Source: CAYVDH01 sp964450355
GTDB lineage: Bacteria; Bacteroidota; Bacteroidia; NS11-12g; UBA955
Direction: 5' to 3'
Assembly (NCBI GenBank): GCA_964450355.1
Contig: CAYVDH010000103.1
Coordinates: 1-12,128 of the forward strand
DNA: 12,128 nucleotides
Below are positions 8,133 through 12,128 of the stretch, in pieces; the stretch's first letter is position 1; each line of letters begins with the position of its first letter. A program made the translations under genes and the position numbers. The notes under the pieces are model-generated. The model saw only the letters and a program-made list of their open reading frames with translations, searched no databases and was not told the DNA's origin.

Positions 8133-9521
8133 ATGAATCAATCAGAATACATACATGCCAACAAAGAAAAATTTTTAAATGAATTACTTGATTTATTAAG
8201 AATACCTTCTGTCAGTGCTGATAGTACTAAAAATACAGACACCGCAAAGACAGCAGAGTTTGTAGCTGAAAGTTTAAGAAAAGCAGGTGCCGACCTAGTT
8301 GAAATTTGTCCTACCGATGGACATCCAATTGTTTATGGAGAAAAAATCATTGACCCAAATTTACCAACAGTGTTAGTATATGGTCATTACGATGTACAAC
8401 CTCCTGATCCGCTAGATTTGTGGCATTCACCTCCATTTGAGCCTGTAATAAAACAAACTGATTTACATCCTGAAGGTGCAATATATGCTAGAGGTGCTTG
8501 TGATGATAAAGGGCAAATGTATATGCATGTTAAAGCTTTTGAAACCATGATGCAAACCAGTTCATTGCCATGCAATGTTAAATTCATGATAGAAGGAGAG
8601 GAAGAAGTAGGATCATCTAACCTTGGGCCTTTTTGCAAAAACAACAAGGAAAAACTTAAAGCTGATATCGTATTAGTTTCAGATACCAGCATGATTGCAA
8701 ATGATATTCCAAGTATAGATGTAGGATTGAGAGGTTTAGCTTATATGGAAGTAGAAGTTACAGGTCCTAACAGAGATTTACACAGCGGTGTTTATGGTGG
8801 TGCAGTAGCTAATCCAGCAACCATACTTTGTCAAATGATTGCCTCCATGCACGATGAAAATAACCACATCACCATACCGGGTTTCTATGATGATGTTAAC
8901 ATAGTTAGTAATGAGGATAGAACTGAAATGGCAAAAGCTCCATTCAGTGAAGAGGAATATAAAAAAGATTTAGATATCAATGAAGTATGGGGAGAAAAAG
9001 GGTATTCAACAGTTGAACGTACTTCAATAAGACCAACATTAGAGGTAAATGGAATATGGGGAGGCTATACAGGAGAAGGTTCTAAAACTGTATTGCCATC
9101 AAAAGCTTGTGCTAAAATAAGCATGAGACTTGTTCCAGGTCAAAATCACCACAAAATTTCGGACTTATTTAAAGCCTATTTTGAAAACTCTGCTCCTAAA
9201 TGTGTAAAAGTAAAAGTTACTGCTCACCACGGAGGAGAACCTTATTTAACGCCTACAGACAGCATTCCATTTATGGCAGCTAGCAAAGCTATGGAAACAA
9301 CATTTGGCAAAAAACCAATTCCAACTAGGGGCGGTGGTAGCATTCCAATCATTGCTTTATTTGAAGAAGTTTTAGGAGTGAAATCAGTGTTGATGGGATT
9401 TGGTCTAGATAGTGATAATTTGCATTCTCCAAATGAAAAATATGGATTGTTTAACTATTACAAGGGAATAGAAACCATTCCATACTTTTACAAAAATTTC
9501 ACAGAAATGATGAAATCTTAA
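8133..9521 (+). CDS. M20 family metallopeptidase, dipeptidase-like (CNDP/carnosinase group)
   Basis: A 462-residue di-zinc hydrolase, most likely a cytosolic dipeptidase, since there is no signal peptide. The metal and catalytic residues can be placed on the M20 pattern: His85 and Asp87 in YGHYDVQP, the bridging Asp124 in RGACDDKGQ, Glu157 (general base) and Glu158 (metal) in EGEEEVGS, Asp184 in LVSDTSM, and His431 in LHSPNE. The lid/dimerisation domain is inserted at about 200-310 and begins GLRGLAYMEVEVTGPNRDLH, with His217 matching the histidine that completes the partner subunit's active site. Length and motifs match the CNDP-like branch, which cleaves a range of dipeptides. Succinyl-diaminopimelate desuccinylases and acetylornithine deacetylases are shorter and fit less well. 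The actual substrate is unknown. The gene converges on riboflavin synthase with only five bases between the stop codons, so there is no room for a terminator between them. Confidence 0.93.
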   Translation: MNQSEYIHANKEKFLNELLDLLRIPSVSADSTKNTDTAKTAEFVAESLRKAGADLVEICPTDGHPIVYGEKIIDPNLPTVLVYGHYDVQPPDPLDLWHSPPFEPVIKQTDLHPEGAIYARGACDDKGQMYMHVKAFETMMQTSSLPCNVKFMIEGEEEVGSSNLGPFCKNNKEKLKADIVLVSDTSMIANDIPSIDVGLRGLAYMEVEVTGPNRDLHSGVYGGAVANPATILCQMIASMHDENNHITIPGFYDDVNIVSNEDRTEMAKAPFSEEEYKKDLDINEVWGEKGYSTVERTSIRPTLEVNGIWGGYTGEGSKTVLPSKACAKISMRLVPGQNHHKISDLFKAYFENSAPKCVKVKVTAHHGGEPYLTPTDSIPFMAASKAMETTFGKKPIPTRGGGSIPIIALFEEVLGVKSVLMGFGLDSDNLHSPNEKYGLFNYYKGIETIPYFYKNFTEMMKS

Positions 9522-9526
9522 TTTTC

Positions 9527-10105
9527 TTATTTTCCTAGCAACCTAGCAACATATTTACCTATGATGTCAAACTCCAAATTGACATTGTCGTTGACTTTAA
9601 GTTGTTGAAAGTTAGTATGTTCAAATGTGTATGGAATGATTGCAACACTGAACTCTGAATGTTTAGAGTTTACTACAGTTAAACTTACTCCATTGACGGT
9701 TATAGAGCCTTTTTCTACTGTTTGATTTGTGCTTTGGTATTCAAAGGTGAAAATCCAACTCCCATTTTGATTTTTAATTTCTTTGCATATAGCAGTTGTA
9801 TCCACATGACCTTGAACTATATGCCCATCAAAACGTCCGTCAGCTTTCATGCATCTTTCCAAATTGATTTTATCGCCTAATTTCCAATTATTTAAGTTTG
9901 TTTTAATTAAAGTTTCTTCAATTGCTGTTACCTTGTAATGGTTTTCATTTATATCTGTAACTGTAAGGCAAACACCATTGTGTGAAACACTTTGGTCAAT
10001 TTTAAGTTCATTTGTAAATGGGCAATCTAAAGTGAATATTTTGTTGGTTTTATCAAAGTCAATTTTTTTGACTATGCCAATGGCTTCAATTATTCCAGTA
10101 AACAT
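9527..10105 (-). CDS. ribE: Riboflavin synthase alpha chain
   Basis: A 192-residue cytosolic enzyme that converts two molecules of 6,7-dimethyl-8-ribityllumazine into riboflavin and a pyrimidine, the last step of riboflavin synthesis. It begins MFTGIIEAIG, whose N-terminal MFTGIIE is almost invariant and forms part of the active site. The two lumazine-binding repeats are visible: NGVCLTV (43-49, Cys46) in the first and NGVSLTV (138-144, Ser141) in the second. GHIVQGHVD (94-102) and FDIIGKYVARLL (179-190) are further family motifs. The length is normal and the protein looks complete. It stands apart from other riboflavin genes, which is common outside Bacillus. No FMN riboswitch is recognisable in the 98 bases before its start, where it faces the divergent thioesterase gene. 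Confidence 0.97.
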   Translation of the reverse strand: MFTGIIEAIGIVKKIDFDKTNKIFTLDCPFTNELKIDQSVSHNGVCLTVTDINENHYKVTAIEETLIKTNLNNWKLGDKINLERCMKADGRFDGHIVQGHVDTTAICKEIKNQNGSWIFTFEYQSTNQTVEKGSITVNGVSLTVVNSKHSEFSVAIIPYTFEHTNFQQLKVNDNVNLEFDIIGKYVARLLGK

Positions 10106-10203
10106 GTTTTATTCAATTATTGTTGCAATATTCGGGAAATTACTACTGTTTAAAAATATTTATTTAATTGAGGAATTTTTTTTTTAAAATTGAAAAAAAT
10201 AAA

Positions 10204-10593
10204 ATGAAAAATTGTTTCCAAGTTGGTGATGTAAAAACATACATCAAAAAAGTTGAGATTGAAGATATAGCGTCATTTGACAGTGGAACTGTCCATCAGG
10301 TTTATGCCACATTTGCACTTGGAAGGGATGCTGAATGGAGCAGTAGATTATTTGTTATTGAAATGAAAGACGAAGACGAAGAAGGAATAGGGACTTTTTT
10401 AAACATTCAACATGTTTCACCCGCTAAAGTAGGAGATACTGTTGTTTTTACAGCTCAAATCGATGAACTTTTTAAACATGTTATTCATTGTAAAATTATG
10501 GCTAAAGTTGGTGAACGAATCATTGCAACAGGCTCTACTGGTCAAAAAATAATAAAAAAAGAGAAATTGGAATTTTTGTTTAATTCTTTATAG
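10204..10593 (+). CDS. FlK-like hotdog-fold thioesterase
   Basis: A 129-residue protein of the hotdog thioesterase family typified by FlK, the fluoroacetyl-CoA thioesterase of Streptomyces cattleya. FlK uses Thr42, Glu50 and His76. Here Thr36 (in YATFA), Glu44 (in DAEWSS) and His70 (in NIQHVSPA) have the same spacing (8 and 34 residues), and Gly63 fits the conserved Gly69. The surrounding pattern GTFLNIQHVSPAKVGDTVVF (63-82) is typical of the family. The aromatic lid residues of FlK do not appear conserved: the position of FlK Phe36 is valine here. A fluoroacetyl role is therefore not supported, and hydrolysis of some acyl-CoA is the safer call. I chose the ATG at 10204. An in-frame TTG at 10168 would add 12 residues encoded by a T-rich tract (a run of phenylalanines) with no match to the family. 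The gene is divergent from ribE, and a 61-base gap separates it from the next gene. Confidence 0.8.
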   Translation: MKNCFQVGDVKTYIKKVEIEDIASFDSGTVHQVYATFALGRDAEWSSRLFVIEMKDEDEEGIGTFLNIQHVSPAKVGDTVVFTAQIDELFKHVIHCKIMAKVGERIIATGSTGQKIIKKEKLEFLFNSL

Positions 10594-10628
10594 TTTCCTC
10601 AGGCAACGAAATACTGAAATAAGTGTCT

Positions 10629-10636
10629 TATATTCG
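10629..10636 (+). promoter_or_regulatory. Possible -7 element of the downstream secreted-protein gene
   Basis: TATATTCG fits the TAnnTTCG pattern seen before secDF and the M20 gene. It lies 18 bases before the proposed TTG start, predicting a leader of about a dozen bases. No TTG is found at the usual upstream distance, so support is weak. Confidence 0.3.
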
Positions 10637-10654
10637 TAATCTCAAAAATATAGT

Positions 10655-12128
10655 TTGAAACGGTTTCTATTAATTCTAGTTTTCTTCTGCCTAACTTATA
10701 AAATTAGCTTAGCTGACCACATGATGGGAAGTGATATTGAATACGTTTGCTTAGGTCCTGGAAAATACAAGGTCATTACTAAAATCTACAGACAGTGTAA
10801 AGGTATCCCTTTGTACTTTAGTGCTATTCAAATGTATTGCGATGGACAATCTTTTAATGTCAATGTAACAAGAACCTCAATAAGAGATATTACACCTACT
10901 TGCAGTGGAACAACTAATCCATGTAATCCCCAAAATACAACTTCATCCGAAGGGGTAGAAGAACATACCTTTGAAGCCATTATTGACTTTAATACAAGTC
11001 CTTATAATGCGTTTAAAAACAACAATTGTTGTCAAGTTTATTTTGCCTCTACTCAATGTTGTCGAGATGAATTGATTACTACTCAACCCTATGAAAATTT
11101 TTATACAGAATCCATGTTGGACATTTGTAATGTAGCCAAAACTACCAATAAATGCAATAATAGTCCTCAATTAACTACACCTCCAGTTTCTTATATTTGT
11201 TGTAACCAGCCTTTTACATTCAATAATGGCGTTAGTGACAGAGTAGATGGAGATAGTCTTGGTTATGAACTAGGTAACCCAATGAAAGGCTTAGGACAAA
11301 ACATCAATAAAAATTCGCCTTTTACTGCTCAAATTCCAATGACACCATATTGTCCCCCAAATCCTGGAACAGTAAATTGCAAACCATTGCCCAATGCTAA
11401 ACCACCACGTGGTTTTTATTTTGATAAAGAAACAGGAGACATCGTTTTTACACCTACCAATTGTGATGAAGCAGGTCCTGTTGTCATTGAAATTAAAGAA
11501 TACCGCAAAGACTCAGCAACTAAAAAATGGTTGCTTATAGGCATTACCAGAAGGGACATGATGATGATTGTAAAACAATGTGCTGATAACAATCCTCCTC
11601 AAATTACTGGAATTAATAAACACACAGTGTGTGAAGGTAATAAAATTTGTTTTCAAATAGATTCCAAAGATGAAATGTTTTCACCCAACCAAACAGTTGC
11701 TGATACCGTTGATTTATCATGGAATGGCGGTATTTTAGGTGCAACATTCCGCATCATCGACCCAACAGCCCGAGAAAAATCAGCAGAATTCTGTTGGCAA
11801 ACTAAAATAGGTGACGCAAGACCAGCACCTTATACTTTTGCTGCAATAGCCAAAGATGATGCTTGTCCAAGACCTGCGGTTACTGTTAAGGGGTTTAACA
11901 TTACTGTAAAATACAAAGCAAGAAGTACTCGCAAATACGATATTCTAGATTGTGGTAAGCTTAAATTTCAAGCCTTTCCAGTTGATACTTTCAACATGCC
12001 AGCCAGTTCCTACAAATACCAATTCACTATACGCGATAGTACGAATTCAGGTCTTCCACTTTACAATGGCTTTAAACAAAAAGACAGCATAAAATTCAAA
12101 CGCGGAGGAAAATACCTCATCACCCACC
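10655..12128 (+). CDS. Large cysteine-rich secreted protein, probable surface or type IX-secreted adhesin (partial, 3' end outside window)
   Basis: An open frame of 491 codons runs off the right edge. It has no ATG at its 5' end. The only sensible start is TTG at 10655, which gives a clear Sec signal peptide, (M)KRFLLILVFFCLTYKISLA, followed by mature Asp21. An in-frame stop lies at 10637-10639, and the first ATG (10721) would lose the signal. The mature start, DHMMGSDIEYVCLG then YKVITKIYRQCKG, resembles a Bacteroidota family whose members open with SHxxGGEIxYxxLG...YxVxLxLYRDC, are often very long, and end in a gliding-motility/CHU_C-type C-terminal domain. FYFDKETGDIVFTPTNCDEA (254-273) and IGITRRDMMMIVKQC (295-309) also fit it. 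The visible mature part has 22 cysteines, including vicinal pairs at 125/126, 135/136 and 182/183. The C-terminal sorting domain would lie beyond the window. Function is unknown; adhesion or surface display is inferred from the family. Confidence 0.8.
   Translation, partial: MKRFLLILVFFCLTYKISLADHMMGSDIEYVCLGPGKYKVITKIYRQCKGIPLYFSAIQMYCDGQSFNVNVTRTSIRDITPTCSGTTNPCNPQNTTSSEGVEEHTFEAIIDFNTSPYNAFKNNNCCQVYFASTQCCRDELITTQPYENFYTESMLDICNVAKTTNKCNNSPQLTTPPVSYICCNQPFTFNNGVSDRVDGDSLGYELGNPMKGLGQNINKNSPFTAQIPMTPYCPPNPGTVNCKPLPNAKPPRGFYFDKETGDIVFTPTNCDEAGPVVIEIKEYRKDSATKKWLLIGITRRDMMMIVKQCADNNPPQITGINKHTVCEGNKICFQIDSKDEMFSPNQTVADTVDLSWNGGILGATFRIIDPTAREKSAEFCWQTKIGDARPAPYTFAAIAKDDACPRPAVTVKGFNITVKYKARSTRKYDILDCGKLKFQAFPVDTFNMPASSYKYQFTIRDSTNSGLPLYNGFKQKDSIKFKRGGKYLITH

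Noticed and set aside
8387..8692. A 101-residue minus-strand open frame inside the M20 peptidase
   Set aside because: It is antisense to the peptidase active-site region, and its open frame is a by-product of that gene's codon use.
9978..10187. A 69-residue plus-strand open frame across the ribE start
   Set aside because: It is mostly antisense to ribE and ends within the thioesterase leader. It has no family motif.
10168..10203. A TTG start at 10168 for the thioesterase
   Set aside because: It would add 12 residues from a T-rich tract with several phenylalanines and no family match. The ATG at 10204 gives a normal hotdog N-terminus.
10106..10203. An FMN riboswitch before riboflavin synthase
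   Set aside because: The gap is only 98 bases, AT-rich, and lacks the conserved GC-rich helices of the FMN element.
10943..11170. A 75-residue minus-strand open frame
   Set aside because: It lies entirely antisense to the well-supported secreted-protein frame, has no recognisable motif and no promoter.

Overview
The window looks like chromosomal DNA from a member of the Bacteroidota, most likely a Flavobacteriales-type organism. The support is low GC content, A-rich start regions without Shine-Dalgarno sequences, promoter elements close to the Bacteroidota pattern TTG-N19-TAnnTTTG, a fused SecD-SecF protein of about 990 residues, a transketolase split into two polypeptides, and the start of a large cysteine-rich secreted protein of the type that usually ends in a gliding-motility/type IX secretion C-terminal domain. 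This assignment is inference from gene content. No rRNA, tRNA, CRISPR array, transposase or integrase is visible.

Layout. Positions 78-3262 (minus strand) hold a compact three-gene unit in the order transketolase N-terminal subunit, exported von Willebrand factor A (VWA) protein, transketolase C-terminal subunit. The VWA gene sits between the two halves of one enzyme. It is 18 bases after the first half and overlaps the second by one base (TAATG). A 297-base gap follows (3263-3559), containing the secDF terminator. secDF (3560-6532, minus) has the best promoter in the window just upstream of it. A membrane glycosyltransferase-like GT-C protein (6652-8064, minus) stands beyond it and is divergent from an M20 metallopeptidase (8133-9521, plus). 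The peptidase converges, with a 5-base gap, on riboflavin synthase (9527-10105, minus). Riboflavin synthase is divergent from a small FlK-like hotdog thioesterase (10204-10593, plus). The window ends inside a secreted protein that probably begins with TTG (10655 onward, plus).

How the genes relate. Most are housekeeping functions: the non-oxidative pentose phosphate pathway, Sec-dependent export, dipeptide hydrolysis and riboflavin synthesis. They do not form one pathway. SecDF would assist export of the Sec-dependent proteins, two of which are encoded here (the VWA protein and the 3'-terminal secreted protein). I see no clear new defence or mobile system. The points most worth a second look are the VWA gene embedded in a split transketolase operon, a recurring TAnnTTCG hexamer-like element before four genes, and the FlK-type thioesterase with its full catalytic triad.
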